DNA of 64,000 nucleotides from Antilocapra americana (lineage: Eukaryota; Chordata; Mammalia; Artiodactyla; Antilocapridae): positions 4,462,775 through 4,526,774 of the forward strand of contig ML660211.1 of the NCBI GenBank assembly GCA_007570785.1, given 5' to 3'. How positions within the stretch are numbered: position 1 is the stretch's first letter; each line of letters opens with the position of its first letter. Below are positions 47,437 through 59,474 of the stretch, in pieces. A model generated the notes under the pieces. The model did no database searches, was not told the DNA's origin, and was given only the letters and a program-made list of their open reading frames with translations. Both the position numbers and the translations under genes were made by a program.

Positions 47437-48458
47437 TGTTGTTCAGTCTCTCAGTCATGCCCAATTCTTTGTGACCCCAAGGACTGCAGCACACCACACT
47501 TCCCTGTCCATCACCATCTCCAGGAGCTTGCTCAAATTCACTTCCACTGAGTCAGTGATGTCATCCAACTATTTCATCCTCTGTCATATCCTTCTCCTCC
47601 TATTTTCTATCTGTCCCAGAATCAGGGTCTTTTCCAATGAGTTAACTTTTCACATCAAACGGCTCAAGTATTGGAGCTTCACCTTCAGCTTCATTCCTTC
47701 CAATGAATATTCAGGGTTCATTACCTTTAGGATTGACTGGTTTGATCTCCTTATAACACTAGGGACTCTCAAGAGTTTTCTCCAACACCATGGTTCATAA
47801 CCATCAGTTCTGTGGTGCTCAGTCTTCTTTATGGTTCAACTCTCACATCCATACATGACTACTGGAAAAACCATACCTAGACTAGATGGACTTTTGTAGG
47901 CAAAGTAATGCCTCCAATTTTTCATACACTGTCTAGGTTTGTCATAGTTTTTCTTCCAAGAAGCAAATGTCTTTTAATTTCATGGCTGCCATCATTGTCT
48001 GCAGTGATTTTGGAGACCAAGAAAATAAAGTCTTTCCATTTCCAGTGTTTCCCATCCATATGCCATGAAGTAATGAGACCAGATTCCATGGTCTTCGTTT
48101 TTTGAATGTTGAGTTTTAAGTCAGTTTTTTCACTCTCCTCTTTCACCTTCATCAACTGGCTCCTTAGGGCTGGTTTCTGCTGTAAGGGTAGTGTCATCTG
48201 CATATCTGAGGTTATTGATATTTCTCCCAGCAATGTAGATTCCAGTTTGTGATTCATCCAGCCAGGCATTTTGCATGATGTACTCTACATAATTTAAATA
48301 AACAGGGTGACAATATACAACCTTGACACACTCCTTTCCCAATTTTGAATCAGTCTGTTGTTCCATGTTCTGTTCTAACTGATGCTTCTTGACTTGCATA
48401 CAGGTTTCACAGGAGGCAGGTAAGGTGGTCTGGTATTCCCATCTCTTCAAGAATTGTT
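47437..48458 (-). mobile_element. BovB LINE 3' third
   Basis: From the reverse-complemented terminus (TTGTTGTTCAGTCTCTCAGT) to the RT fingers/palm (GTCTGGTATTCCCATCTCTT), where it is 5'-truncated. The active site YADDTTLTAE remains legible at 48190-48215 but the frame slips after it. Open frames 47922-48269 and 48130-48468 are overlapping pieces of this RT in different frames. Confidence 0.94.
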
Positions 48459-49249
48459 CACATGACATACATTAGCATTTTTAAAACCTGTACCTAAGTC
48501 ACGATGTACTCATGTTAGCAATCTTATAAATATTTAAGTAACAGTTTCATGTGTATAATAAAAATAGCTTCTACTCAGTCATTTTCATAAGTCATTTTCA
48601 TAAAATTGAATCATTTTCTTATTGTATTATAAGATTACTACCTACTAACTACTGGCTTAAAACAATTAAGACTATTAATGATGTTTTAGCATTTCAGTTA
48701 CTTACTTCCAAACAATCGTTATGGGACTTGAATTTTTTAACTGGCAATACTGTAGCAACTGAACATTAACAGGACTAGTGCCTATGGTAATGAGTGCATA
48801 TGATGACTGAATTGAGTTTGAAATAGTTATTGCCTGCAAATATAAATTCTATGATATAAGGAATGGAAAGAAATAATCAAATTTGTTGAAAGCAGATTCA
48901 TGTTTTATCATAAGATTTCCAAAACAGGTATTGAGAAAAAATTGACTTTTTCTGATTGATTGGCAATAAGTCAAAAGGATGTGCAGAAATGGATAATGGA
49001 TTTCCTTCAAACATTAAGACAAACACTTTTGAATATTTGCTTTAAGTTCTACAAATAGAAAGTAATTTTAGATATTTTGACATGCAGTATTTCTGGCCAT
49101 ACTTTTACATATAAAAAATCTTCCTGCTCTTGTTAGCACATGTAAAAAGAATATTTTAAAACTAAAATAAATGAAAATTACTCATTTAGTTTCTAATTAG
49201 GATCATGGATTCAAATACAAGTATCCATCATTTTGTTTCATATGCATGC
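48459..49249. other. Unassigned AT-rich sequence
   Basis: No gene or repeat recognised. Confidence 0.4.
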
Positions 49250-49375
49250 ATGCTCATTCACTCAGTTATATTTGACCCTTTGAGACCTCATGGGCTGCAG
49301 CCTGCAAGGCTCCTCTGTCCATGGAATTTTCCAGGCAAGAATACTATAGTGAATTGCCATTTCTTCCTCTAGGTT
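49250..49375 (-). mobile_element. Bov-A monomer (Bov-tA or BOV-A2 fragment)
   Basis: TTCACTCAGTTATATTTGAC, GGCTCCTCTGTCCATGGAAT and AATTGCCATTTCTTCCTCTA: a single Bov-A unit in reverse, with no tRNA head. Confidence 0.88.
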
Positions 49376-49920
49376 TGTTTTATATATGTCTTTACAAATG
49401 ATGGACTAAAAGACAAAGCAGACCCTTTTACACAACACAAAACTAGAATGTAGTCATTAAATGGATCCTATAAAATATTTTCACTTACTTAGGTGGCTAA
49501 AGGAACTAAATGCATTTCAAAATGATATTCAATTAGCAACTCAACAAAGACTATCACAAGTTCCCATTAAACATTAAAGAACACATACAAAAAAATACTG
49601 AGATGAGGACTCAGATCAATTATTTTCTACATATATTTTCTGTTTTATCTCTTCCCAGACAGATATAAAGATGGAAAACTTAAATTCACTTTTGCAAATC
49701 TAGCATTACCTTGATGTGAACATAAAAATTGCACCAAAAATAAAATATAGGCAATTTTTCCAAGACTGGTAATGATAAATTTTAGAATAGTAAAGCTTCA
49801 TTTTTGCTTTCTGAAATTCCAATAGTTTCATAAAATATTATGAGAGAACCAAGAAATACTAAGTTCTCTTTTTTTTTTCTTATTTTCAGTAGTTCGTGTT
49901 GATTTAAAAGTACTCTACTA
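49376..49920. other. Unassigned AT-rich sequence
   Basis: No gene or repeat recognised; T-run at 49869. Confidence 0.4.
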
Positions 49921-49922
49921 GA

Positions 49923-51340
49923 ATAATGGCCAAGATGAGAGAGTAGAAAGACCTTGAGCTCACCTCCTCTCATGAGCATGCCAAAATCACAACTATCTGC
50001 AGAACAATCACTGATGGAAAAAATGGGACTCTGTCAAAAAAGATCTTATACAACTTAAGATATAAAGGAGAAGCTACAATGAGATGGGTAGTAAGGGCAG
50101 ACTTGAGATATAGTCAAATCACATAATTCCTAGGCAAGTGAGCCACAAACTGGAGAATAATTATATTACAGAGGTTCTATCACAGAAAAGGGGGTTCTGA
50201 GCTCCACATCTGTCTCCCAGCCCAGGGGTTCAGTACAAGGAAGATGATCCTTCAGATAATTTGGCTTTGAAATCCAATGAGATTAAAAGCCCCACTCGAT
50301 TGGGGGAAATAGAGACTTCACTCTTAAAGGGTGCATTCAAAATCTCATGCACACTGTGATGTGGGGAAAAATTGGTAATTTCACAGGAGCCTAGGTCCTA
50401 CCTGCTGGTATTGGAGAGTCTCCTAGAGAGATGGGGCATTGCTCTAGTCTCTCATCTTGGAGTCACAGCCTCGCCCAAGAGCAGACAAGATGTCTAAAGA
50501 TTTCCTGAGATCACAGCTGCCTCAAAAAACAAAACAAAACCCTAGACACTTCCCAGCAATTAAAGGGCAAAGACCCAGCTCCTCCCACCTGTGGGCAGGC
50601 CCTGGACCATCCTACCAGGAAACCTGAATAAGCATCCACACTAGCCTTGCCACCTATTAGGCAGAAGACACAAGAAGCAAGAAAAAAAACACAATCCTGC
50701 AATGCAGGCCAGACCCTATCCTGGGGCCAGCTGGGCCTTGGCCTTGCCAACTAGCAGGCCAATGCAAACTTTGGGACCCCTCCAGAACCTATTCTCCACT
50801 GTGTCAAGAACAGGTCCCTGTCACCAATCTGAAACAAGCTTTGGGATCACTGTGACTTGCAGCCAGACTCAAAGAACCAGTTCTGCCTGTGAGAAGTCCA
50901 ACACTGACCCCAGGATCTGGCTTCACCTACCAATAGGTGGACATCAGCCCTGGTCTTTGGAACACTGCCTCTACACATCAGTGAGCCAGCACGAGCCCCA
51001 ACGTCCCCTAGGATTCTGCAACCAATCAGCCTGCTCATGACCATGCCCTGCTAATGAGCAGCCAAAAGAAGCCACACAAAGCAGGGCTTGGCAGTCAACC
51101 AGACTAGGGGCCAACTAAGGCTACCAGACCAAACACAGAGCTGCCCAACCACAACAGAAGTAGCCACGCAGCCCTCTTAGGAGAAACACCTAGAGCATAT
51201 TGCTTGGGTGATAAGAGGGGTATTGCACTGCTGGGATACATAAGATGCTTCTTACAGAGGACCACTTCTCCAAGGTTGAGAAACATAACCAAAACCTACT
51301 ACATACATAAAAGTTCAAACATCAATTAGACAAAATGAGG
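49923..51340 (+). promoter_or_regulatory. L1 5' UTR (former internal promoter region)
   Basis: The least AT-rich stretch of the window, with C-rich blocks such as AGCCCAGGGGTTCAGTAC (50218) and repeated L1 5' UTR phrases on cattle-type elements (GATGATCCTTCAGATAATTT, TACCTGCTGGTATTGGAGAG). In L1 this region holds the internal RNA polymerase II promoter. Decay is evident; activity cannot be judged. Open frames on both strands at 50511-51292 are non-coding by-products of its composition. Confidence 0.75.
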
Positions 51341-51349
51341 CCATAGAGG

Positions 51350-52125
51350 AGTACAGTCCAGATGAAGGAAAAAGAAAAAGCCCCAAAAGAAGAACTAAGT
51401 GAAGTATAGGTAGGCAATTTTCCTGAGAAACAGTCCAGAATAACGATTGTAAAGATGACCTAAGAATTTGGGAAGAGAATGGATTCACAGGATGAGAAGT
51501 TAGAAAATTTTAACAAAGTTACAAAGTATGAAGAACAACCAAAATGAAATGAAGAATACAATAACTGAAAAGAAAAATACACCAAAAGGAATCAATAATA
51601 GACTGAATGATATAGAAGAACAGATCAGTTAGTTGAAATACAAATTAGTAGAAATCAATTCCCAGGAACAGAAAAAAAGAAACAAAGAGAGTTTAAGAGA
51701 CATCTGGCATATCAAGTGCATTAATATTCACATTATAGGGTCACAGAAAGAGAAGAGAGAGAGAGAAAGAATATTACAAAATATTTGATGAGATTGTATC
51801 TGAAAACTTCACTAACCTGGGAAAGGAAGTAGTCATTCACACCCAGGAAGCACAAAGTTCTGTACACAATTAACACAAAGAGGAATACACCAAGGCACAC
51901 TGTAATCGAAAATGACAAAAATTAAAGAAAGAATACTAAAAGAAGCAAGGGAAATACTAAAAGTTGCCAGAGAAAAAACATAAAGGAACTCTCACAAGGC
52001 TACCAGATGATTTTTCAGCAGAAACTCTACAGGCCAGAAGAGAGTGGAATGAGATATTTAAAGTGATGAAAGAAGACTCTGCCCAACAATGATTTCATTC
52101 AGATTTGATGGAGAAATCAAAAGCT
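51350..52125 (+). pseudogene. L1 ORF1 relic
   Basis: ORF1 encodes the RNA-binding chaperone of L1. Recognisable nucleotide landmarks: AGATGAAGGAAAAAGAAAAAG, ACAATAACTGAAAAGAAAAA, AGAAGAACAGATCAGTTAG, TTCACATTATAGGGTCACAG, AACTTCACTAACCTGGGAAA, TTCAGCAGAAACTCTACAGG. An early stop (GAAGTATAG near 51400) and several indels break the frame. Its 3' end is cut by the BovB insertion at 52126. Confidence 0.8.
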
Positions 52126-52503
52126 GACAAAGGTCATATAGTCAAAGCTATGGGCTTTTTTTTCCCCCCAATAATCATGTATGCATGTGAAAGCTGGACC
52201 ATAAAAGAGGTAAGTTCCAAAAAACTGATGCTTTCAAACTGTGGTGCTGGAGAAAACTGTTGAGAATCCCTTGAGCTACAAGGAGGTCAAGCTGGTGAAT
52301 CCTAAAGGAAATGAAACCTGAGTATTCATTGGAGGGACTGATGCTGAAGCTGAAGCTCAAATACTTTTGCCACCTGATGTGAAGAACTTATTCACTGGAA
52401 AAGACTCTGATGTTGGGAAAGGCTGAAGGCAGCAGAAAAAGGGGGAAACAGGATGAGATGGTGGGATGACATCACCGACTCAATGGTCATGAGTTCGAAC
52501 AAA

Positions 52504-53614
52504 CTCTGGTGCCGGGAGCTGTCAGGATGCCCCCTTGCTCGGATGACAAGGTCACGAGCCTAAGAAAGTAATTGCAAAGCTGACTTTCTTTATCGGGGCA
52601 TCCTGGGCAAGCCCCACCCTGGTATTTTTCTTGGAAGTTCTGTCCATGCTCAGAACATTGGCTCATCTCAGTAGGTCAGTCACAGTTGGAAAGAATTCGT
52701 CCTGAGATAATCCCCCCAGACCTTATCAACCAGAGGATCCGGGAAGGTGGATCACCTTTCCCGGGGGCTATGGAGGAATGAAAGGGACATTTAAATGGAT
52801 TACTACTCCTTACTGGGGAGTTTACCAAGAGTTCTCTGGGGGTCATGGCAAGGCCACCACCAGAAAGGCTCATACTTGGGTCACCTTTCCACCTCCCACT
52901 CCCCTGACCACTCCACAGAGGAGGCGCGCTTCCTTGAAGAAATCAGGCTCGATTGAGACTTAGGAATGCTCATAATTGTGGCCAGCATTGTTGGAGATAT
53001 TGATTGCTTTAGGATAATGTAGACTTACGAATTCATTATAGTAGTTATAAGGTTAATAGGGTTTTATTGCTAAAGTAGTGCTGCTTGACTGTCTCTTAGT
53101 CCTCTTTCCTCTCTCTAAACTGTCTCTTTGTCCTCTTTCCTCTTTTCTCGTAAGAACTGGAGTAGGTTACTAGAATAAACAGTCTCAAGCTTAAGCCCTT
53201 CCCTCTAGCTTCTACATAGTTGTACCTGATAAGAGAAATGTAACCTTTCTACTTAGGTTGATGTACTTATCATGATTGAATGAAGTATACTGAAGACATT
53301 CAAATGGTAAACATACTATTGTTAAGTCTAATTACATAAAAACCTGACTTCTGCAAAGGGAATGTTTCATGATAGTTTGGGGAATGAACTCAATGATAAG
53401 GTTGCTATGGGAGGTAGAAAACAAAAAAATTTATAGAATGATAGGTGATGTAATGATGTAATGGGGATGTCTTTTGGCTATAAAACTGTAAACCAACAAC
53501 AATAAACGAGAGACTGCTCCATCACCACACATCGACTCGGCTCAGTTCTTCCGCCGACGCCACTCATCCCTCAAGACCCCCGGAACCCGCCGAGGCTGGA
53601 CCCCGGCACTCTGG
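52504..53614 (+). mobile_element. Class II (betaretrovirus-like) ERV solo LTR, copy A
   Basis: LTR 52510-53608 (1099 bp), beginning TGCCGGGAGCTGTC and ending CCCCGGCA, thus the canonical TG...CA. A 6-bp target duplication CTCTGG at 52504-52509 and 53609-53614 fits class II elements. TATAAAA at 53479 and AATAAA at 53501 mark the end of U3 and the poly(A) signal; a CG-richer U5-like end follows. No internal retroviral sequence, so a solo LTR formed by recombination between two LTRs. Confidence 0.93.
53479..53506 (+). promoter_or_regulatory. LTR copy A TATA box and poly(A) signal
   Basis: TATAAAA at 53479-53485 and AATAAA at 53501-53506 only about 20 bases apart. The close spacing implies either a very short R region or a poly(A) signal near the transcription start that is used only in the 3' LTR. 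Confidence 0.65.
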
Positions 53615-53999
53615 GATATAGTGCAGGACAAGGAATGTTGCAGTCCGTGGGGCTGCAGAGTGGGACACAACTTAGTGATTGAATAAAAACAGCAGCAAAA
53701 GCTATACTTAAAAGCAAAAATCTAAAAACGCTAAGCACCACTAAATGAGCTTTATGATAAATGTTAAAGGAGTATCTCCAGGTGTAAAAGGAAAGGCAAC
53801 AACTAGAAACAAGAAATTATAAAATGAAAATCCTCACCAGGAAAGGCAAACATATAGAAATGAGGAAATTATTAATATACAAATATGGCACAGAAGATAA
53901 AATACACAAGTTAAACCATCATCTGTATCCATAATAAGCAGTTAATGGATATACAATACAACTAGATGTAAAATATGATATCAAAAATGTAATCATTAT

Positions 54000-54200
54000 G
54001 TGTGTGTGTGTGTGCGCGCGCTAAGTCATTTCAGTCATGTCTGAGTCTTTGCAATGCTATGGACTGTGGCCTGCCAGGTTTCTCTGTCCAAGTGATTTCC
54101 CAAGCAAGAATAGTGAAATGGGTTGCTATTTTCTTCTCCAGAGGATTTTCCTGACCCAGGGATCGAACCCATATCTTATTATGTCTCCTGCAGTGCAGGG
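54000..54200 (-). mobile_element. Bov-tA SINE next to a TG/CG microsatellite, inside L1
   Basis: (TG)n(CG)n at 54000-54021, then reverse Bov-A text (TTTCAGTCATGTCTGAGTCT, AGTGATTTCCCAAGCAAGAA) and part of the tRNA head (GACCCAGGGATCGAACCC, CTCCTGCAGTGCAGGG), where the head is truncated. Confidence 0.92.
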
Positions 54201-55004
54201 TATGTAAATACAGGGTATGGAAAATGTATTTTAAATTAAGAAATCAGCAACTTAAAATATCCATGTACATATGTAGACTGCTATACAAAAACCTCATACT
54301 GCAAACCAAAAATCTATAATAGATATGCACACACAAAAAAGAAAAAGGTATTCAAGCATAACACTAAATATAATCATCAAATCACAAGAGAACAAAACAA
54401 GAAAGGGGGGAAAGAGCTACAAAAACAAGTGCAAAACAAAACAAAACAAAACAAAAATGGCAATGAAAATATACATTGATAATTACTTTAAATGTAAACT
54501 GAATAAATATTCCACCCAAAACACAGACTGATTGAAGGAATACAATATCAAAAACCAAGTATATGCTCCCTAGAATAGACTCACTTCAGATTAGTAACAC
54601 CTACACCCTTAAAGTGAGCAGAGCAAAACAGGTATTCCATACAAATGAAAATCAAAAGAAAGCCAGAAATCATCCACAAGAAACTTAAAAAAACACAAAC
54701 ACAGAGACTAAACAATATGTTACTAAACAACCAATGTATCACTGAAGAAATCAAAGAAGAAATTGGAAAATACCTAGAGACAAATGAGAACTAAAACATG
54801 AGGATCCAAAACCTATGCTACACAGCAAAAGCAAATTCAACGGGAATGTTTATAGTGATACAAGCATACCTCAGGAAAGAAGAATATCTCAAATAAACAA
54901 TCTAAACTTATGCCTAAAGCAACTAGAGAAAGAACAAACGAAACCTCAAATTAGTAGAAGGAAAGAAATGATAAAGATCAGAACAGAAATAAATGAAATA
55001 GAGA

Positions 55005-56021
55005 CTCAGTTCAGTTCACTTCAGCTGCTCAGTCATGTCCGACTCTTTGCAACCCAATGAACTGCAGCATGCCAGGCCTCCCTGTCCATCACCAACTCCA
55101 GGAGTCCACCCAAACCCATGTACATTGAGGTGGTGATGCCATCCAACCATCTCCTCCTCTGCAGAACTTTTCTCCTCCTGACTTCAGTCTTTCCCAGCAT
55201 CAGGGTCAGCTCTTCGCATCAGGTAGCCAAAGTATTGGAGTTTCAGCTTCAACATCTGTCCTTCCAATGAATATTCAGGACTGATTTCCTTAAGGATGGA
55301 CTGGTTGGATCTCCTTGCAGTCCAAGGGACTCTCAAGAGTCTTCTCAAACACCACATTTCAAAAGCATCAATCTTTGGCGCTCAGCTTTCTTTATAGTCC
55401 AACTCTCACATCCATACATGACTACTAGAAAAACCATAGCCTTGACTAGATGGACCTTTGTTGACAAAATAATGTCTCTGCTTTTCAATATGCTATCTAG
55501 GTTGGTCATAACATTCCTTCCAAGGAGTAAGCATCTTTTAATAACATGGCTGCAATCACCAGAAAAATAAAGTCAGCCACTGTTTCCACTGTTTCCCCAT
55601 CTATTTCCCATGATGTGATGGGACCAGATGACATGATCTTAGTTTTCTGAATGTTGAGCTTTAACACAACTTTCTCACTCTCCTCTTTCACTTTCATCAA
55701 GAGACTCTTTAGTTCTTCTTCACTTTCTGCCATAACAGCGGTGTCATCTGCATATTTGAGGTTATTGATATTTCTTCCAGCAATCTTGATTCCAGCTTGT
55801 GCCTCATCCAGCCCAGCGTTATTCATGATGTACTCTGCTTATAAGTTAAATAAGCAAGATGATAATAGACATCCTTGACGTACTCCTTTTCCTATCTGGA
55901 GCCAGTCTGTTGTTCCATGTTCAGTTCTAACTGTTGCTTCCTGACCTGATACAGGTTTCTAAAGAGGCAGGTCAGGTGGTCTGGTATGCCCATCTCTTTC
56001 AGAATTTCCTATAGTTTATTG
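55005..56021 (-). mobile_element. BovB LINE 3' third inside L1
   Basis: From the reverse-complemented terminus (TTCAGTTCACTTCAGCTGCT) to RT text (GGTCTGGTATGCCCATCTCT), 5'-truncated. L1 sequence lies on both sides but is not contiguous across it. Confidence 0.94.
55506..55826 (-). pseudogene. BovB RT palm fragment, 107 codons open
   Basis: Open frame with the RT active site NNLKYADDTAVMAES (about residues 25-39) and the following LKLNIQKTKIMSSGPITSW block, belonging to the 55005-56021 element. It begins at an internal Met and ends with a frame slip near VADFIFLVIAAM where about 16 bases of the usual text are missing. The best-preserved BovB palm in the window with that at 35431. Confidence 0.85.
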
Positions 56022-57464
56022 GAAATAAACAAAAAATAAACAACTCCATCAAAATTGCACAGAAGACCTAAATAGACATTTTTCCAAAGAAGATATACAG
56101 ATGGTCAACTGAACATGAAAATATGCTTAACATCACTTATCATTAGAAAAATGCAAACCAAGACTAATAAAATGAGGCATAACCTCACACAGAACAGAAT
56201 AGCTATCATCAAAAAATCTACAAACAATAAATAATGGAGAAGGTATGGGGAAAAAGGAATACCCCAACACTGTTGGTGGAAATGTTAGTTGGTACATCCT
56301 GTACAGAGAAGAGTATGGAGGTTTTTTTTTTTTAAATAACTAAAAATAGACTACCATATGATTCTATTCCTGGGCATATATCCAGAGAAAATCATAATTC
56401 AAAAAGATATATGTACCATTTAGAATAGCTAAGACATGGAAGCAACCCAGATGTTCATCAACAGATGAATGGATAAAAAAAAATGTGGTGCATATACAGA
56501 ATGGAATATTCCTCCAGTTCTGATGAGGTGGATGAACCTAGAACCTGTTATACGGAGTGAAGTGAGTGAGAAAGAGAAAGATAAATATCATATTCTAACT
56601 CACATATACAGAATCTAGAAAAATGGTTCTGAAGAATTTATTTACTGGGCAGCAATAGAGAAACAGACATAGAGAATAAACTTATGGACATGGGGAGAGC
56701 AGAGGAGAAGGTGAGATGTATGGAAAGAGTAACACGGAAACTTAACATTATCATATGTAAAATACTGAGCTAACAGTAATTTTGCTGTATGGCTCAGGAC
56801 ACTCATATAGGGGCTCTGTATCAACCTAGATAAGTGGGATGGGGAGGGAGATGGGAGGGAGGTTCAAAAAGGAGGGAATATATGTATACCTAAGGATGAT
56901 CCATGTTGAGGTTTGATAGACAACAACAAAATTCTGTAAAGCAATTATCCTTCAACAAATATATAAATTTTTAAAAAATGAAATAATGCCACTGTCAGAA
57001 AAATGGATGGACCAAGAGATTATCATACTAAGAGAAGTCAGAGGAAGACAAATATCATATGATATAATATTTATGTGGAATCTGTAATATAATACAAATG
57101 GACTTATTTACAAAATAGAAATAAACTCACAGACATAGACAACAAACTTACAATTACCAAATGGTAAAGAAGAGGAGGGCTGGGATAAATTAGAAATTTG
57201 CAATTAACAGACACACACTATATGCAAAATAGATAAGCAATAAGGTCCTCTTATATAGCATAGGAATCATATTTAATAGCTTATAATAACCTATAATGCA
57301 AAATAATCTGAAAAAGAATGTGTGTGTGTATATATAACTGAATCACTTCACTGTACACCTGAAACATGGTACTTCAATAAAAATTGATTCATCAGTTTAA
57401 AAAAACAATATTGTAGTAATCATTTATAAAATTCAATTCATTTATAGTTTTTACTAAATCAATG

Positions 57465-58662
57465 TGTCAATGCCAGGGTCCAGCTCCGGCGGGGTCCGGA
57501 GGTCTTGAGGGATGAGTGGCGTTGGCGGAAGAACTGAGCCGAGTCGATGTGTGGTGATGGAGCAGTCTCTTGTTTATTGTTTAGTTTTGTGGGGTGATGG
57601 AGAAGTCTCTCTTTATTGCTGTTAGTTTGTGGGATGATGGAGAAGTCTCTCGTTTATTGTTGTTGGTTTACAGTTTTATAGCCAAAAGACATCCCCATTA
57701 CATCATTACAACACCTATCATTCTATAAAATTTTTTGTTTTCTACCTCCCATAGCAACCTTATCATTGAGCTCATTCCCCAATCTATCATCAAACATTCC
57801 CTTTGCAGAAGTCAGATTTTTATGTAATTAGATTTAACAATAGTATGTTTACCATTTGAATGTCTTCAGTATACTTCATTCAATCATGATAAGTACATCA
57901 ACCTAAGTAGAAAGGTTACATTTCTCTTATCAGGTATAACTATGTAGAAGCTAGAGGGAAGGGCTAAAGCTTGAGACTGTTTATTCTAGTAACATACTCC
58001 GGTTCTTATGAGGAAAGAGGAAAGAGGACAAAGAGACAGTTTAGAAAGAGGAAAGAGGACTAAGACAGTTTAGGAGCACTGCTTTAGCAATAAAGCCCTA
58101 TTAACCTTATAACTACTATAATGAATTTCTAAGTCTACATTATCTTAAAGTAATCAATATCTCCAACAATGCTGGCCACAATTATGAGCATTCCTAAGTC
58201 CCAATCCAGCCTGATTTCTTCAAGGAAGAGAGCCTCCTCCATGAAGTGGTCGGGGGAATGGGAGGTGGAAAGGTGACCCAAGTATGAGACTTTCTGGTGG
58301 TGGCCTTGCCATGACCCCCAGAGAACTCTTGGTAAACTCCCCAGTAATTAGTAGGAGGAGTAGTAATCTATTTAAATGTCCCTTTCATTCTTCCTTAGCC
58401 CCCGGGGAAGGTGATCCACCTTCCCGGATCCTCTGGTCGATAAGGTCTGGGGGGATTATCTCAGGACAAATTCTTTCCAACTGTGACTGACCTACTGAGA
58501 TGAGCCAATGTTCCGAGCATGGACAGAACTCCCAAGAAAAATACCAGGGTGGGGCTTGCCCAGGATGCCCCGATAAAGAAAGTCAGCTTTGCAATTTCTT
58601 TCTTAGTCTCATGACCTTGTCATCCGAGCAAGGGGGCATCCCGACGGCTCCCAGCATGTCAA
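57465..58662 (-). mobile_element. Class II ERV solo LTR, copy B, with a 40-bp triplication
   Basis: LTR 57471-58656 (1186 bp), in reverse: reads TG...CA on the minus strand as well, with CGACGGCTCCCAGCA at its 5' end. The 6-bp repeat TGTCAA at 57465-57470 and 58657-58662 is the target duplication. Closely similar to copy A over its length; the extra size is largely due to a threefold 40-bp repeat (57556-57675). No internal sequence; a solo LTR. Confidence 0.94.
57556..57675 (-). repeat. Three 40-bp tandem units over the LTR poly(A) signal
   Basis: Units 57556-57595, 57596-57635 and 57636-57675 each begin GATGGAG(A/C)AGTCTCT on the plus strand and each contain TTTATT, an AATAAA on the LTR's strand. 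Copy A has only one such unit. Confidence 0.93.
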
Positions 58663-59474
58663 TTATTGCAAACTAACAGAATAATTTCCCTATATCATTG
58701 GTCATATCTTACTCTATTCCTATTAATCCATGTTAATTTTATAGTTAGATGTGCTGACTATAAGGAGTACAGATTTAGATTTTATGTGCATTGTGTTATG
58801 AAGATCCCCGAGTTTATTGATTTTCTCTAAGAAGTTATTAGTGAGCACATCCAAGTGTCTCAGGGTACACTGGAGGAAATAAGAATTTAGATAAAATTTA
58901 ATACCAGTAGTAAATAAAAACAAAAGTATTAATATTTTAATGTGACTATTGAGTCAATTTACTTCTTTGTGCACTTATATGTAATTCTTTCTTCTCCCTC
59001 CAACTTAATTTTTTTCAGTCCTTAGGACAATATACAGTTTACTTTTTCATATCAGAAGAGGAAAAAAAGTTAAGCACAGCCTCACTTTTCTAAATATTTC
59101 TATATAAATATAAACACAAAGCAGTCTATTCAAAGAGTGGCAAGGTATTGCAAAAAAAAAAAGTTGAAGAGAAAAGAAACATATAAATTCAACACAAAAG
59201 ATAATTATAGCAATTCTGATGATATTGTGGAATATGGAAAGATAGTAAACATGGAGGAGGATAATTTGATAATTTGCATTCTTCTCTAATATACACTTAT
59301 ATTTAGGCCTTGGACAGTTTTGAATCCCAGTTTTCTTTTGAAAATAATGTAATCTACACCCTATGGCAAATATAATTAATAAACTATACATTTGTGCATA
59401 TATTACTTTCATTAGGAATTTCTTATCAAAAGTATTTACCTATTTTATTAGAGTGAAAAAAATGTGTTCTTAAC
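58663..59474. other. Unassigned AT-rich sequence
   Basis: No gene or repeat recognised. The open frame at 59047-59412 on the minus strand has no family features. Confidence 0.4.

Larger units (their letters stand above)
52118..53703 (+). mobile_element. BovB LINE 3' end inserted in L1, itself split by an LTR
   Basis: BovB pieces 52126-52509 (from CATATAGTCAAAGCTATGGG) and 53615-53695 (ending TTAGTGATTGAATAAAAAC) join as one 3' fragment. CAAAAGCT flanks it at 52118-52125 and 53696-53703, consistent with a target duplication in L1. A solo LTR occupies 52510-53608. Confidence 0.9.
49921..57400 (+). mobile_element. L1 LINE with 5' UTR, ORF1 and 3' ends, heavily interrupted
   Basis: 5' UTR from about 49923 (GGCCAAGATGAGAGAGTAGA), ORF1 relic about 51350-52125, inter-ORF and early ORF2 text at 53704-53999 and 54201-55004, late ORF2/3' UTR at 56022-56985, and a second L1 3' end at 56986-57400. 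Most of the endonuclease and RT coding text is absent. Two distinct 3' ends (one ending near AATATATAAATTTTT, the other with TACTTCAATAAAAATT at 57372) mean that at least two L1 copies contribute, so the outer limits are a composite. Confidence 0.85.

Noticed and set aside
50511..51292. Several proline/serine-rich frames on both strands
   Set aside because: They lie in the L1 5' UTR, whose richer GC content makes chance frames longer.
59047..59412. 121-residue hydrophobic minus-strand frame
   Set aside because: No domain, start context, splice signal or homolog recognised; its phenylalanine/isoleucine-rich make-up is typical of translated AT-rich DNA.
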